Part shown: positions 36,265 to 45,802 of the stretch, one piece after another
Layout: every line of letters begins with the position of its first letter
Position numbering within the stretch: position 1 is the first letter of the stretch
Assembly: GCA_002386525.1 (NCBI GenBank)
Contig: DGIS01000013.1
Location: 321,854 to 385,853 of the forward strand
DNA from: Sphingobacterium sp. UBA4616
GTDB taxonomy: Bacteria; Bacteroidota; Bacteroidia; Sphingobacteriales; Sphingobacteriaceae
Length of the DNA: 64,000 bases
Reading direction: 5' to 3'
Translations under genes and position numbers: made by a program
Notes under the pieces: generated by a model
Database searches by the model: none
Told to the model about the DNA's origin: nothing
What the model saw: only the letters and a program-made list of their open reading frames with translations

Positions 36265-36564
36265 ATGGAAAGAATGCACGGTTACTCGTCTGCCAGCGTT
36301 GCTTTGGAAAAATTAAGCAACATGGGCTATACAATTGACTATAATATTGAATTTGATGATCTATTGGCTCATGCAGATCAGTATAAAATTGACTATTTAT
36401 TTCGTTATGAGGGTGCATCTGATCCTGATGATGAATCATCTGTGTATGGCATTAGCAACGAAGCGGGGCAGAAGGGCGTTTTTGTTGCTGGCAATCTGTC
36501 TTTAATAGAGGGCAAAAAGCGTGATATTCTACTCCAATTGGAACTGAAGGAGCGAGAGCGGTAA
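36265..36564 (+). CDS. Conserved small protein of the family often mislabelled as phosphoribosylpyrophosphate synthetase
   Basis: 99 residues. The pattern ALEKLSNMGYTIDYNIEF, then YLFRYEGASDPDDESSVYGI and KGVFVAGNL, recalls a short Bacteroidota family that databases label phosphoribosylpyrophosphate synthetase. It has none of that enzyme's motifs (no PRPP loop, far too short), so the name should not be trusted. No signal peptide or membrane helix. Function unknown. The gene is transcribed alone. Confidence 0.65.
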   Translation: MERMHGYSSASVALEKLSNMGYTIDYNIEFDDLLAHADQYKIDYLFRYEGASDPDDESSVYGISNEAGQKGVFVAGNLSLIEGKKRDILLQLELKERER

Positions 36565-36706
36565 TCTTATCAGAAAATAGGAGCTTTAAAACAGTTTTTT
36601 AGTTAGCAAAATTTCTCTTGTAAAGTTGAATTATAATAGGATATTTTGATAGATATTTACTATTTGATTCTAGTGATAAAGACTAAACCTTTTTAGATTT
36701 TATACT

Positions 36707-37396
36707 ATGATATTGTATATCGGCATTTTCGCCATTATCGTTGTGGTCTGCATATTGATTTCTCTCATAATGATGAAAAAGCAAAAAGAGACCGCTAGAA
36801 AGTATGAAGGTGAATCTGGAATTCACCTAGCTCCAGATGTAAGAGATGAATTGCTAAAGGATGAATTTGTAAAGTTGAGAAAACAATTGAACGGCGCTCC
36901 GATAGACGCTTTTACGCAATGTGCTTATATAGCGACAGTGGGTGATAAGGTCGCTGCAGCAGCGGCCACAGCGGCGAAAACTGTTGCATGGGCAGCTGTT
37001 GGTGTGAAGGCACGTTATAATGAACGGGATAATGTTTCTTATCTGGTGCTAAGTAATAACGAATTGCATTACGTATTTTTTGACGACGGGCAGGTGAGAG
37101 ACCATTTTGTGTTCGATCATCAAACCTTAATTGATGCGCACACCGCCAAGATTAGCAATTCTGAAAAAGTAACACGTATGGGATCTGTTATAGGTTTAAA
37201 ACCAAAGAAAATGCATCTTGATATTAATGGAACTGGACTAGATATTATATATTATGGTGTAGTACAGCGGATGCCACATGGCATTATCTCTCCAGGTGCG
37301 GGCATGTTTGAAACACAAGCAAAACTTCAACTGATGGGGCGGTTGTTTTTAGATAGATTTTATGAAAAATATCCGCATTTGCAGAGTCAAGATTAG
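36707..37396 (+). CDS. Membrane-anchored protein of unknown function
   Basis: 229 residues with one N-terminal transmembrane helix (LYIGIFAIIVVVCILISLIM) and a soluble domain behind it. That domain has an alanine-rich helix near residue 85 (KVAAAAATAAKTVAWAAVGV) and a beta-rich part (NVSYLVLSNNELHYVFFDDG) that resembles a pleckstrin-like or bacterial PH fold. I cannot name the family. A 99-base gap separates it from the SDR gene that follows. Confidence 0.6.
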   Translation: MILYIGIFAIIVVVCILISLIMMKKQKETARKYEGESGIHLAPDVRDELLKDEFVKLRKQLNGAPIDAFTQCAYIATVGDKVAAAAATAAKTVAWAAVGVKARYNERDNVSYLVLSNNELHYVFFDDGQVRDHFVFDHQTLIDAHTAKISNSEKVTRMGSVIGLKPKKMHLDINGTGLDIIYYGVVQRMPHGIISPGAGMFETQAKLQLMGRLFLDRFYEKYPHLQSQD

Positions 37397-37495
37397 ATAA
37401 ATGTCATATTATTTAGTTTTATAGAAAGTTGACCTACATTTTTGCTTGGTTTCAGGTTACTTTGATTAAATTGTATCGATCAAAATTTATATCAT

Positions 37496-38245
37496 ATGAA
37501 AGTTTTAGCGGATAAAGTAGCTATAGTAACCGGAGCTGGTTCGGGGATCGGACTCGCTGTTGCATTGGCCTATGGTAAAGAAGGAGCCAAGGTTGTTGTC
37601 TCGGATATCAACGAGCAAGCGGGTCAAGAAACCGTAAAACAAATTGAATCGATAGGTGGAGAGGCGGTATTTTTTAAAGCAGACACTTCATCTCCGGCTG
37701 ATAATGAGTCGTTGGTTAGTTTTGCTGTCGAAAGGTTTGGTAGGCTTGATGTCGCCTGCAATAATGCTGGTATTGGCGGTGAGGCGGCTCTCACTGGGGT
37801 TTATAGTTTAGATGGATGGAAAAAAGTGATTGATATTAATTTCAACGGCGTGTTTTATGGATGCAAATATCAAATTGAGGCGATGGAAAAGAACGGTGGT
37901 GGTGTGATTGTAAATATGGCGTCTATACACGGTACTGTCGCTGCCCCTATGTCGAGTGCCTACACGGCTGCAAAACACGCAGTAGTGGGGTTGACAAAGA
38001 ATATTGGCGCTGAATATGGTCAGAAAAACATTCGATGTAATGCCGTGGGACCTGGATATATTGATACACCTTTATTAGCTAAGCTGGATAAAGAACATAT
38101 CGATACATTGATAAGCAAACACCCTATTGGACGTTTGGGAAAGGCGGAAGAAGTTGCCGAACTTGTTCTGTTTTTAAGTTCGGAGAAATCGTCCTTCATG
38201 ACTGGTGGATATTATTTAGTCGATGGCGGTTATACTTCGATTTGA
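37496..38245 (+). CDS. Short-chain dehydrogenase/reductase (SDR)
   Basis: 249-residue classical SDR oxidoreductase. Seen: the cofactor motif AIVTGAGSGIGLAVALAYGK, a DI pair after strand two (VVVSDIN, suggesting NAD preference), NNAGIGG, the serine region NMASIHGTV and the YTAAKHAVVGLT catalytic Tyr/Lys. The C-terminal MTGGYYLVDGGYTS is conserved. This is a glucose/3-oxoacyl-ACP reductase-like class whose substrate is unknown. A terminator follows 34 bases after the stop. Confidence 0.92.
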   Translation: MKVLADKVAIVTGAGSGIGLAVALAYGKEGAKVVVSDINEQAGQETVKQIESIGGEAVFFKADTSSPADNESLVSFAVERFGRLDVACNNAGIGGEAALTGVYSLDGWKKVIDINFNGVFYGCKYQIEAMEKNGGGVIVNMASIHGTVAAPMSSAYTAAKHAVVGLTKNIGAEYGQKNIRCNAVGPGYIDTPLLAKLDKEHIDTLISKHPIGRLGKAEEVAELVLFLSSEKSSFMTGGYYLVDGGYTSI

Positions 38246-38278
38246 TAATTTTTTAACAAAAATATATAAAATTATTGT

Positions 38279-38317
38279 TGCCCTCAAAAGTGAATACTTT
38301 CTGGGGGCATTTATTTA
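38279..38317 (+). terminator. Terminator after the SDR gene
   Basis: TGCCCTCAAAAGT pairs with ACTTTCTGGGGGCA around GAAT, with a few wobble or mismatched pairs, followed by TTTATTTA. Confidence 0.65.
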
Positions 38318-38514
38318 TGTAGGCCAGCTAAAAATGTTTAAATAGTAAACGCTTTAGTATTCAGACTGATACTTAGTTAATACGCATTTAAATACTAGTG
38401 TATAAATCAATAAAAAGTAGAACTTAACGAAGTTAAAGTACGATATACCGAAAGTCGACATGATGATCAATATTAATGAAATAATGCTAGTTTAAAATAG
38501 TTAATTTTAATGTT

Positions 38515-39147
38515 ATGAAAGCGAAATTGTCATATTTAACAAAAATGAGTGTGCTAGGGACGAAAAACTTAGTCAAATATTATTTGCTTACTATCGTTTC
38601 TACTATGCTTTACATTGTGATCGGCAGTTTTCAATTTATGAACAGCGATAATGCTTTTTTTTCAATTTCCAATCATACGCAGACGATTACAAAATCCCTT
38701 TGGTTGATCGGATTAATCTTGCTTCCTATATTACTCTTTGTTTTTAGTAACAAATATGTCTTTTCAAAAATTGCAAGTCTCGTCGTTTTAGAGAGACGGG
38801 ACGATCTTATTCTCCCCATAGTGGATAAAGTGTTGCTCATTTTTCAATCCAATCAGCCCGATATTATCCAAAATGCGGCTAATTATTCATTCGCAAAACT
38901 TAAATTGATCGATGAATTAAAGCGCAACAAAATCGAGAGCCCTTGGGTGAGCCGCATTGTTGTTTTTGGTCTGAGCAAAGTGAAGTTTGATAGCCTGGAT
39001 TTGGAGAATAATGATAGCTTTTATGAAATCTTAAGGTCTAAGTTTGTGACTGCACTTGAGACGCTGACCGAATCGAACAATAGACCATTTTGGATATCTT
39101 TTCTTGCTCAATGGCTTATTTTGTTTTTTGTATGTTTCATCAAATGA
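38515..39147 (+). CDS. Membrane protein of unknown function
   Basis: 210 residues. Two transmembrane helices near the N-terminus (YYLLTIVSTMLYIVIGSF and LWLIGLILLPILLFVFS) and one at the C-terminus (WISFLAQWLILFFVCF), with a helical soluble region between them rich in charged residues. No motif that I recognise. Monocistronic, between the SDR terminator and the carboxylesterase gene. Confidence 0.6.
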   Translation: MKAKLSYLTKMSVLGTKNLVKYYLLTIVSTMLYIVIGSFQFMNSDNAFFSISNHTQTITKSLWLIGLILLPILLFVFSNKYVFSKIASLVVLERRDDLILPIVDKVLLIFQSNQPDIIQNAANYSFAKLKLIDELKRNKIESPWVSRIVVFGLSKVKFDSLDLENNDSFYEILRSKFVTALETLTESNNRPFWISFLAQWLILFFVCFIK

Positions 39148-39349
39148 ATTAGACTGTCCTTATAGAATCCCCTTTTATTAAGCTGAATGAGGACCATCGT
39201 CTTTAAGCATGTTGCTAAGATCATTTGATGCTAATTTTTTCTATCCTTTTTTTTATCTATTAATAAATAATAGATATTCACCTTGTTATAGATTTTATTT
39301 TGTATTTTGACTAACCAACAACACTATGCCGCTTTAAATGGAGGTCATC

Positions 39350-40993
39350 ATGAAAAATATTTTTTTTACTTTTTTTGCTTTATTAACTGCTTCAATTGTT
39401 TATGCTCAGATGCCTCGGGTAAAGGTGGAAGAAGGAATATTGGAGGGAATTGTCCTACCAAGTGGGGTACAATCTTTTCGAGGAATTCCTTTTGCAAAAC
39501 CGCCAGTGGGTGTCCTTAGATGGAAAGAACCTCAGCCCGCTGAACATTGGTCTGGCATTCGAAAGGCCGATCATTTTGGCTATTCTCCCATGCAGAAGCC
39601 GATCTATGGGGATATGCGTTTTCGGTCGCCAGGAATAAGCGAAGACTGTCTTTATTTGAATGTCTGGCGCCCGACTTCCATTGGACCTGGTAAGCTTCCA
39701 GTTTTAGTCTATTTTTACGGTGGCGGATTCAATGCTGGCGATGGGTCAGAAAGTCGTTATGATGGTGAAAGTTTTGCAAAAGAAGGGCTTATTGTCGTTA
39801 CCATCAACTATCGTCTTGGTATTTTTGGTTTTTTTGCGCATCCTGCGTTGACGGAAGAGTCGCCGACACACGCGTCTGGAAACTATGGATTGCTCGATCA
39901 GCATGCCGCTTTAGTTTGGGTTAGAAAAAATATAGCTGCATTTGGCGGGAATCCCGATGAAATTACCATTGGCGGTGAGTCTGCTGGGAGCATGTCTGTG
40001 TCGGCTCAAATGGCGAGTCCGCTGTCAAAAGGACTGTTTAGGCGCGCGATAGGCCAAAGCGGAAGTATTTTTAATCTGAGGTACGGTACGGCCTCTATTG
40101 CCGAGCAAGAGCAACAGGGGGTGGCTTTCGCTACCCGTATTAAAGCTGATGGACTTGATAAGCTTAGGGAAATTCCTGCCGCCGAACTACTTGATAAAGC
40201 GAGTGACCCAGGGGCTTTTACAGCCCGTTTGATTGTTGATGGCTATTTTCTGCCTAAATCTCCTCTAGCCATTTTTGAGGATGGGGAGCAGTCAAGAGTT
40301 CCACTACTGGCCGGGTGGACATCTACGGAAGTGCCATATACAGCTTATATGGGTAAATTTTATCCATCTCCCGAGAATTATGAGGAATTGGTAAGAGCTC
40401 AATATGGCGTAAATGCCGACGAAGCACTCGAGCTTTATCCCGGAAGGACTGATACACAGGTTATTAAGTCCGCAACTGCACTAGCAAGTGATAATTTTAT
40501 CGTTTATAGCACCTGGAAATGGCTTGACCTGCAAAGAAAGAGTAGCGGACAGCCAACCTTCGTTTATATATTTGGTAAGCCGCGTCCACCTATGCGGCCC
40601 ATCTACAGCGATGTACAATCTGGGCTCGCTGGGGGAATCACAAAAAAATTGAATCAAGAACAGAAGGAGAAGAATCCTCCGCCTATATCGGGAGCATTTC
40701 ATGCGAGTGATATCGAATATTTATTAGGAAATCTCCAGAGCAATGATGTGTTTGCCTGGTCGGAGGCTGATTACAGGGTGTCAAGACTTGGTCAGCAGTA
40801 TTTTATTAATTTTATCAAAACCGGGGATCCAAACGGTAAGGGCCTTGCTATTTGGCCAAAAACAACCGCAAAAGATAAGCGTATGAATATTTTGAATCTA
40901 AATATCGATACGAAATCATCTACTGAAGAATTTCGGGATAGATATCTCTTTCTGGATAAATTTTTTGTTGATCATGAACACACATCAAGATAG
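39350..40993 (+). CDS. Secreted type-B carboxylesterase
   Basis: 547 residues from the ATG at 39350, chosen for the signal peptide it begins (FFALLTASIVYAQ). Fold motifs: FRGIPFAKPPVGVLRWKEPQ, EDCLYLNVWRP (type-B signature 2), YFYGGGFNAG oxyanion hole, GESAGSMSVSAQM (serine nucleophile), and a late SGAFHASDIEYLLGN with the catalytic histidine. Hydrolyses carboxylic esters in the periplasm; the natural substrate is unknown. A GGAGGT Shine-Dalgarno-like sequence precedes the start, unusual in this phylum. Confidence 0.92.
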   Translation: MKNIFFTFFALLTASIVYAQMPRVKVEEGILEGIVLPSGVQSFRGIPFAKPPVGVLRWKEPQPAEHWSGIRKADHFGYSPMQKPIYGDMRFRSPGISEDCLYLNVWRPTSIGPGKLPVLVYFYGGGFNAGDGSESRYDGESFAKEGLIVVTINYRLGIFGFFAHPALTEESPTHASGNYGLLDQHAALVWVRKNIAAFGGNPDEITIGGESAGSMSVSAQMASPLSKGLFRRAIGQSGSIFNLRYGTASIAEQEQQGVAFATRIKADGLDKLREIPAAELLDKASDPGAFTARLIVDGYFLPKSPLAIFEDGEQSRVPLLAGWTSTEVPYTAYMGKFYPSPENYEELVRAQYGVNADEALELYPGRTDTQVIKSATALASDNFIVYSTWKWLDLQRKSSGQPTFVYIFGKPRPPMRPIYSDVQSGLAGGITKKLNQEQKEKNPPPISGAFHASDIEYLLGNLQSNDVFAWSEADYRVSRLGQQYFINFIKTGDPNGKGLAIWPKTTAKDKRMNILNLNIDTKSSTEEFRDRYLFLDKFFVDHEHTSR

Positions 40994-41189
40994 ATTTATA
41001 GATCTGTTAATTTTACAGGAACAGATAAATACGTTTTTTTGATGAATAATCAGACTAGGTAAAAAACTATTTATCATTACTAGGTGTTATCATTGAAAAT
41101 TTTCGTAAAAGACGTTATTGTCCATATAGTGAGGACATAATTTGTAGGAAATTATGACTCTAATTTTCTGCTTGAATAAATTTTGATGT

Positions 41190-42323
41190 ATGAACATAAA
41201 TCCTGATGTGGTTATTATTGGTGGTGGTCTGGCGGGACTCACAAGTGCATTACATCTCTCTAAGAAAGGATTCAAAGTTACTTTAATTGAAAAACACGAT
41301 TACCCACGTCATAAAGTCTGCGGAGAATATTTGTCGAATGAGGTCTTACCTTATTTGGAATGGCTGGAAGTCGACGTGGAAACTTTATTACCTACACATA
41401 TTCGAGAGTTTAAATTCACTACAGCAGATGGAAAGATGAATAAGATTAAATTGCCGCTCGGGGGCATTGGTGTCAGTCGCTATCTGTTGGACGATTTGTT
41501 GTATCAACAGACAAAGCGTAATGGTTGTGAGATTATCATTGCGACCGTGACGGGTATATCATTCAATAACGATACATTTGATGTTTCTTGTCAGGATTAT
41601 ACTTTAAATTCGAAAATTGTACTAGGAGCCTTTGGGAAACGCGGTAATATTGATCAGCTTTTATCTCGTGATTTTATGAAGAAAAAATCCCCTTGGATAG
41701 CTGTTAAAGCACATTATTACGCGGATTTTCCAAGCGACCTTATTACATTACATCATTTTAAAGGCGGATATTGTGGTATTTCTAAAGTGGAAGATAGCCA
41801 GGTAAATATGTGTTATTTGGCCGATTTAGATACCTTTAAACGATACAAAAATATCGAAGATTTTCAAAAGTATGTCTTGTCTAAAAACAGACATCTCAAG
41901 TGCTTTTTTGAACATAGTAAACTAATTTTTGATAAACCACTGACCATTAGTCAGTTTTCATTTGATAAGAAATCAGCCGTAGAAGACCATATTCTTATGA
42001 TTGGTGATACGGCCGGCCTTATTCATCCATTCTGCGGCAATGGGATGGCAATGGCAATACATGGTGCTAAAATAGCTTCCGAGCTCATTATAGATTACTA
42101 TCATGGACATATACACTCACGTAATCAATTGGAAAAGGCATATGTCAGCCAATGGAATAGGACCTTTAAAAAGCGTTTGTTGTTCGGACGACTTTTATCG
42201 CGTATACTACGTCACAAAGTAGGTATCGCAGTATTAATGAAAACGGTCATATTTTTTCCTAAACTCTTAAGCTTGATAATTAAAGAGACCCATGGTAATG
42301 CAAGCGAAATAAAATGGCGATAG
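41190..42323 (+). CDS. FAD-dependent oxidoreductase, geranylgeranyl-reductase-like
   Basis: 377-residue flavoprotein and first gene of the polyketide cluster. Seen: the Rossmann FAD loop VVIIGGGLAGLTSALHLSKK, the KVCGEYLSNEV motif typical of the geranylgeranyl reductase/aromatic monooxygenase branch, and the second FAD motif MIGDTAGLIHPFCGNGMAMA. A helical tail follows. Such enzymes hydroxylate aromatic rings or reduce double bonds. In Streptomyces a flavoprotein of related type tailors the product of a type III PKS (srsC-like role, by analogy). It overlaps the methyltransferase gene by ten bases. Confidence 0.85.
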   Translation: MNINPDVVIIGGGLAGLTSALHLSKKGFKVTLIEKHDYPRHKVCGEYLSNEVLPYLEWLEVDVETLLPTHIREFKFTTADGKMNKIKLPLGGIGVSRYLLDDLLYQQTKRNGCEIIIATVTGISFNNDTFDVSCQDYTLNSKIVLGAFGKRGNIDQLLSRDFMKKKSPWIAVKAHYYADFPSDLITLHHFKGGYCGISKVEDSQVNMCYLADLDTFKRYKNIEDFQKYVLSKNRHLKCFFEHSKLIFDKPLTISQFSFDKKSAVEDHILMIGDTAGLIHPFCGNGMAMAIHGAKIASELIIDYYHGHIHSRNQLEKAYVSQWNRTFKKRLLFGRLLSRILRHKVGIAVLMKTVIFFPKLLSLIIKETHGNASEIKWR

Positions 42324-43027
42324 ATTTAACACAGAGAACCTCGGAAAATGAAATCATGGACGATTTTCTACTCGAAGGCGATGAACTTCGTGGCGCACTG
42401 GATCAGATCTCCAAAATCAATCGCTTTCTAGGGGGAAACAGTATCACGCTAGATGGTGTAAAAAAAATGCTTTCCAATGATAATTCAAACCATCCAATAA
42501 GGATTGTCGATATCGGATGTGGTAATGGAGATATGCTTCGTATGCTAAGTGATTATGCTGATAATAAGGGTATTCAATTTGAATTATTCGGTTTAGATGC
42601 AAATCGGTATACCATCAATCATGCTCGGTCCTTATCTAAAAATTATACTAACATAACGTATGTGTGCGCTGATATTTTTGAAGAAGATTTTGAAGACCTT
42701 AGTTTTCACATCGTTTTGTGTACGCTAACCATCCACCATTTTAACGATGAAAACATACTGAACCTGATAGCGAGACTGATCAAAATGTCAAAGTTAGGAA
42801 TTATCATCAACGACCTACATAGGAGTAAAATTGCTTATCGACTTTTTCAAACAATTGCTGTTGTTTTCAGGTTAAACAGAATGACAAGAGAAGATGGACT
42901 TATCTCCATACGACGCGGATTTAAAAAGGATGAGCTTGTACAATTCGCAAAGAAATTACATTTAGAAAATTATACTGTCCAATGGAAATGGGCTTTCCGA
43001 TACCAGTGGATTATTTCCAATATATGA
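42314..43027 (+). CDS. SAM-dependent methyltransferase of the polyketide cluster
   Basis: 237 residues. Class I methyltransferase: the SAM motif IVDIGCGNGDMLRMLSDY, an acidic residue ending strand two (ELFGLDANRYT) and the post-motif VLCTLTIHHFND. It overlaps the flavoprotein stop by ten bases and itself overlaps the polyketide synthase start (ATGA), so translation of the three is coupled. The probable role is O- or C-methylation of the polyketide ring, by analogy with other type III PKS operons. The target position is unknown. Confidence 0.85.
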   Translation: MAIDLTQRTSENEIMDDFLLEGDELRGALDQISKINRFLGGNSITLDGVKKMLSNDNSNHPIRIVDIGCGNGDMLRMLSDYADNKGIQFELFGLDANRYTINHARSLSKNYTNITYVCADIFEEDFEDLSFHIVLCTLTIHHFNDENILNLIARLIKMSKLGIIINDLHRSKIAYRLFQTIAVVFRLNRMTREDGLISIRRGFKKDELVQFAKKLHLENYTVQWKWAFRYQWIISNI

Positions 43028-44076
43028 ATGTTAAGATAATACATGTTGCAAAACAACTGCCTAATTACTCCTGTGTTACAGCGGAGATACTCCCAATGTT
43101 GGATGTTTGGCTGGAAGGACAGGATTCCCGTTTTATTAAGAAGGTTAAGAAGCTGTTCGAAGGCTCGGCAGTGGAAAAGCGATATGCCATTATGAATCCG
43201 ATCGATGTCTTTACTTCAACATCCTTTGAAGAAAAGAATAACGTATTCTGCCGGCAAGCAACATCTCTCGGCGAAGAGGTACTCCGCAAAGCGCTTGAGG
43301 AAGTAGAATGGGACCCACAATCTCTAGACTATATTATTACAGTGAGCTGTACGGGGATTATGATCCCTTCGCTCGATGCTTATCTCGTTAACAAGATGAA
43401 ACTCCGTCAGGATATTGTGCGTTTACCAGTCACTGAGATGGGATGTGTTGCCGGCGTTTCAGGAATAATCTATGCTAAAAATTTTCTTCAGGCCAACCCG
43501 GGTAAACGTGCAGCGGTAATTTCCGTAGAAGCGCCAACAGCGACTTTTCAACTGGAAGATTTTTCGATGTCTAATATCGTCAGTGCCGCAATATTTGGAG
43601 ATGGTGCGGCTTGCTGCCTGCTTTCCTCGTACGATTCCGACTGTGGGCCTGCAATCCTTGACCAAGAGATGTACCATTTTTATGATGCCGAAGATATTAT
43701 GGGTTTTAAGCTAACAAACACTGGTATGAAGATGATACTTGATGTAGAAGTTCCCAATGTGATTGCTTCCCATTTCGGAGCAGTAATACATCCATTTCTT
43801 AATAAAAATAATTTGGAAATCGACGCCATTGATTACATGATTTTTCATCCCGGCGGAAAAAAGATCGTGGCGACAATTGAACAGATTTTTGCTGAATTTG
43901 ATAAAGATATTAACGATACTAAAGCAATATTGTCGGAATATGGCAATATGTCCAGTGCTACTGTATTATATGTGCTTGAACGTATCATGAAACGTAACCC
44001 TAAGGCCGGTGAATTAGGATTGATGCTGAGTTTTGGGCCAGGGTTTTCGGCACAGCGCGTTTTATTACAATGGTAA
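43024..44076 (+). CDS. Type III polyketide synthase (chalcone synthase-like)
   Basis: 350 residues from the ATG at 43024. Homodimeric iterative condensing enzyme that extends an acyl starter with malonyl units and cyclises it. The catalytic triad is intact: Cys141 in EMGCVAGVSG, His275 in FHPGGKK, and Asn308 in EYGNMSSATVLY. VSCTGIMIPSLDAYLVNKM is the conserved chalcone-synthase segment. Nothing shows the starter directly. The adjacent ACP, ketosynthase and dehydratase suggest a fatty acyl starter and an alkylresorcinol, alkylpyrone or related phenolic lipid. ATGA overlap with the methyltransferase. Confidence 0.94.
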   Translation: MNVKIIHVAKQLPNYSCVTAEILPMLDVWLEGQDSRFIKKVKKLFEGSAVEKRYAIMNPIDVFTSTSFEEKNNVFCRQATSLGEEVLRKALEEVEWDPQSLDYIITVSCTGIMIPSLDAYLVNKMKLRQDIVRLPVTEMGCVAGVSGIIYAKNFLQANPGKRAAVISVEAPTATFQLEDFSMSNIVSAAIFGDGAACCLLSSYDSDCGPAILDQEMYHFYDAEDIMGFKLTNTGMKMILDVEVPNVIASHFGAVIHPFLNKNNLEIDAIDYMIFHPGGKKIVATIEQIFAEFDKDINDTKAILSEYGNMSSATVLYVLERIMKRNPKAGELGLMLSFGPGFSAQRVLLQW

Positions 44077-44086
44077 CCAAAAAATT

Positions 44087-44530
44087 ATGAACGTAGATTT
44101 GAAAGATATACTATCAAAATTGCCTTACAGAGACCCCTTTTTATTTGTCAATGAGTTGATTTATGTTGATGCAGAAGGTATTGTGGGTAACTATACTTTT
44201 AATGAAGATCTGGAGTTTTATAGAGGCCATTTTTATGAAAAAGCGATTACTCCGGGTGTTATTTTGATCGAAACAATGGCTCAGATAGGTTTAGCTTGTT
44301 TGGGGATTTTTCTGTTAAATAAAGAGTTGACGCATGGCTCGGCAATAGCACTGACGTCGACCGAAATACAATTTTTAAAACCGGTGTATCCAAAGGAGAA
44401 AGTTACTGTGTTTTCAAAAAAAATATATTTTAGGTTTGGTAAATTAAAATGCGAGGTAATCATGAAAAATGAAGCTGGGCAGGAGGTTTGCAAAGGGATA
44501 TTGGCAGGCATGATTACGGAAGAGCTATGA
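44087..44530 (+). CDS. FabZ-like 3-hydroxyacyl-ACP dehydratase
   Basis: 147-residue hot-dog fold protein from the ATG at 44087. FabZ-type sequence: LPYRDPFLFVNELIYVDAEG, then GHFYEKAITPGVILIETMAQ, with the catalytic His48 and Glu62. Removes water from 3-hydroxyacyl-ACP during chain elongation. The prolines of the housekeeping FabZ HFP motif are changed (HFY), so the substrate pocket may differ. Starts ten bases after the polyketide synthase and overlaps the ketosynthase start (ATGA). Confidence 0.85.
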   Translation: MNVDLKDILSKLPYRDPFLFVNELIYVDAEGIVGNYTFNEDLEFYRGHFYEKAITPGVILIETMAQIGLACLGIFLLNKELTHGSAIALTSTEIQFLKPVYPKEKVTVFSKKIYFRFGKLKCEVIMKNEAGQEVCKGILAGMITEEL

Positions 44531-45798
44531 AAAGAGTAGTCATTACAGGAATTGGTGTTGTTTCCCCAAATGGAGTGGGAGTACCTGCTTTTACACAGGC
44601 TATTAGGGATGGCGTATCCGGAATTAGACATGATGAGAGATTGGAAAAATTGCAGTTTTCTTGCCAGATTGCTGGAATGCCACAGTTGTCGGAAGAGCTA
44701 AAAAAGAAATATTTCACCGAACTGGAATTAAGAGGATTTAATAGTACAGGCATATTATACGGTGTGATCGCCGGAATGGAAGCATGGACAAACGCGGGGC
44801 TCCCTATTACTTCGAATTCCGTGCCTGATTGGGATAGTGGAACTGTATTTGGTTCAGGGACTTCGGGTATCGATAAATTTCGGGAAAGCATTTATAAAAT
44901 CGATGATTTGCAAACCCGCAGATTGGGGAGTACGGTTGTAGCCCAGACCATGAACAGTGGGATTAGTGCTTACTTAGGAGGAAAATTGGGTCTCGGTAAT
45001 CAGGTGACAACGAATTCATCTGCCTGTGCTACGGGAACTGAAGCAATTCTGATGGGTTATGATCGGATTAGATCCGGAAGAGCAAAACGCATGCTCGCAG
45101 GGAGTACAGGAGATAGTGGACCTTACATTTGGGGCGGTTTTGATGCACTGCGTGTCTGTAGTTCACAATATAATGCCCATCCTACGCAAGGTTCCAGACC
45201 TATGAGTGCAACAGCCGCCGGATTCGTTCCTGGTAGTGGGGCTGGAGCCTTATTGTTGGAAGATTTGGAAAGTGCGCTAGAGCGAAAAGCAACTATATAT
45301 GCAGAATTATTGGGTGGCCACGTAAATTCTGGCGGACAACGCGGAACGGGAAGTATGACAGCCCCTAATGCGGATGCTGTGCGGAGATGTATTCAGGAGG
45401 CGCTAAAAAATGCAAATATCTCGGGCTTAGACATCGATGCTATAAATGGACATTTAACGGCAACTACCAAAGATGCTTTTGAAATAGAAAACTGGACCAT
45501 AGCTCTGAATCGCAAGGGTAAAGATTTTCCATGGATAAACTCTCTAAAGGGAATGACTGGGCACTGTCTCAGTGCGGCGGGTAGCATAGAGAGCGTGGCG
45601 ACGGTTTTGCAGTTATACCATGGATTTTTATTTGGAAACAGTAATTGCTCTAATCTACATCCGGAGATTGCTGCATTGATACATTCAACACGTATCCCTT
45701 TAAAGACTCTTGATGTCAAGACTAAGATCATTGCCAAGGCAAGTTTTGGATTTGGTGATGTTAATGCTTGTCTAATATTTAAGAATTTTAATAACTAA
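44527..45798 (+). CDS. Beta-ketoacyl-ACP synthase (FabF-like) of the polyketide cluster
   Basis: 423 residues from the ATG at 44527. Thiolase-fold condensing enzyme. The Cys-His-His triad is visible: Cys167 in NSSACATGTEA, His309 in NGHLTATTKD and His346 in GMTGHCLSAAG. The first His motif is HLT rather than the usual HGT. The enzyme keeps its active site and is therefore presumably functional, unlike chain-length-factor homologues. A FabF-like second ketosynthase next to an ACP fits a dedicated acyl-chain module. Overlaps the dehydratase stop. Confidence 0.9.
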   Translation: MKRVVITGIGVVSPNGVGVPAFTQAIRDGVSGIRHDERLEKLQFSCQIAGMPQLSEELKKKYFTELELRGFNSTGILYGVIAGMEAWTNAGLPITSNSVPDWDSGTVFGSGTSGIDKFRESIYKIDDLQTRRLGSTVVAQTMNSGISAYLGGKLGLGNQVTTNSSACATGTEAILMGYDRIRSGRAKRMLAGSTGDSGPYIWGGFDALRVCSSQYNAHPTQGSRPMSATAAGFVPGSGAGALLLEDLESALERKATIYAELLGGHVNSGGQRGTGSMTAPNADAVRRCIQEALKNANISGLDIDAINGHLTATTKDAFEIENWTIALNRKGKDFPWINSLKGMTGHCLSAAGSIESVATVLQLYHGFLFGNSNCSNLHPEIAALIHSTRIPLKTLDVKTKIIAKASFGFGDVNACLIFKNFNN

Positions 45799-45802
45799 AC
45801 TG

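Noticed and set aside
44514..45737. Minus-strand frames (44514-44891, 45393-45737) inside the ketosynthase
   Set aside because: Antisense shadows of a gene with complete catalytic motifs.
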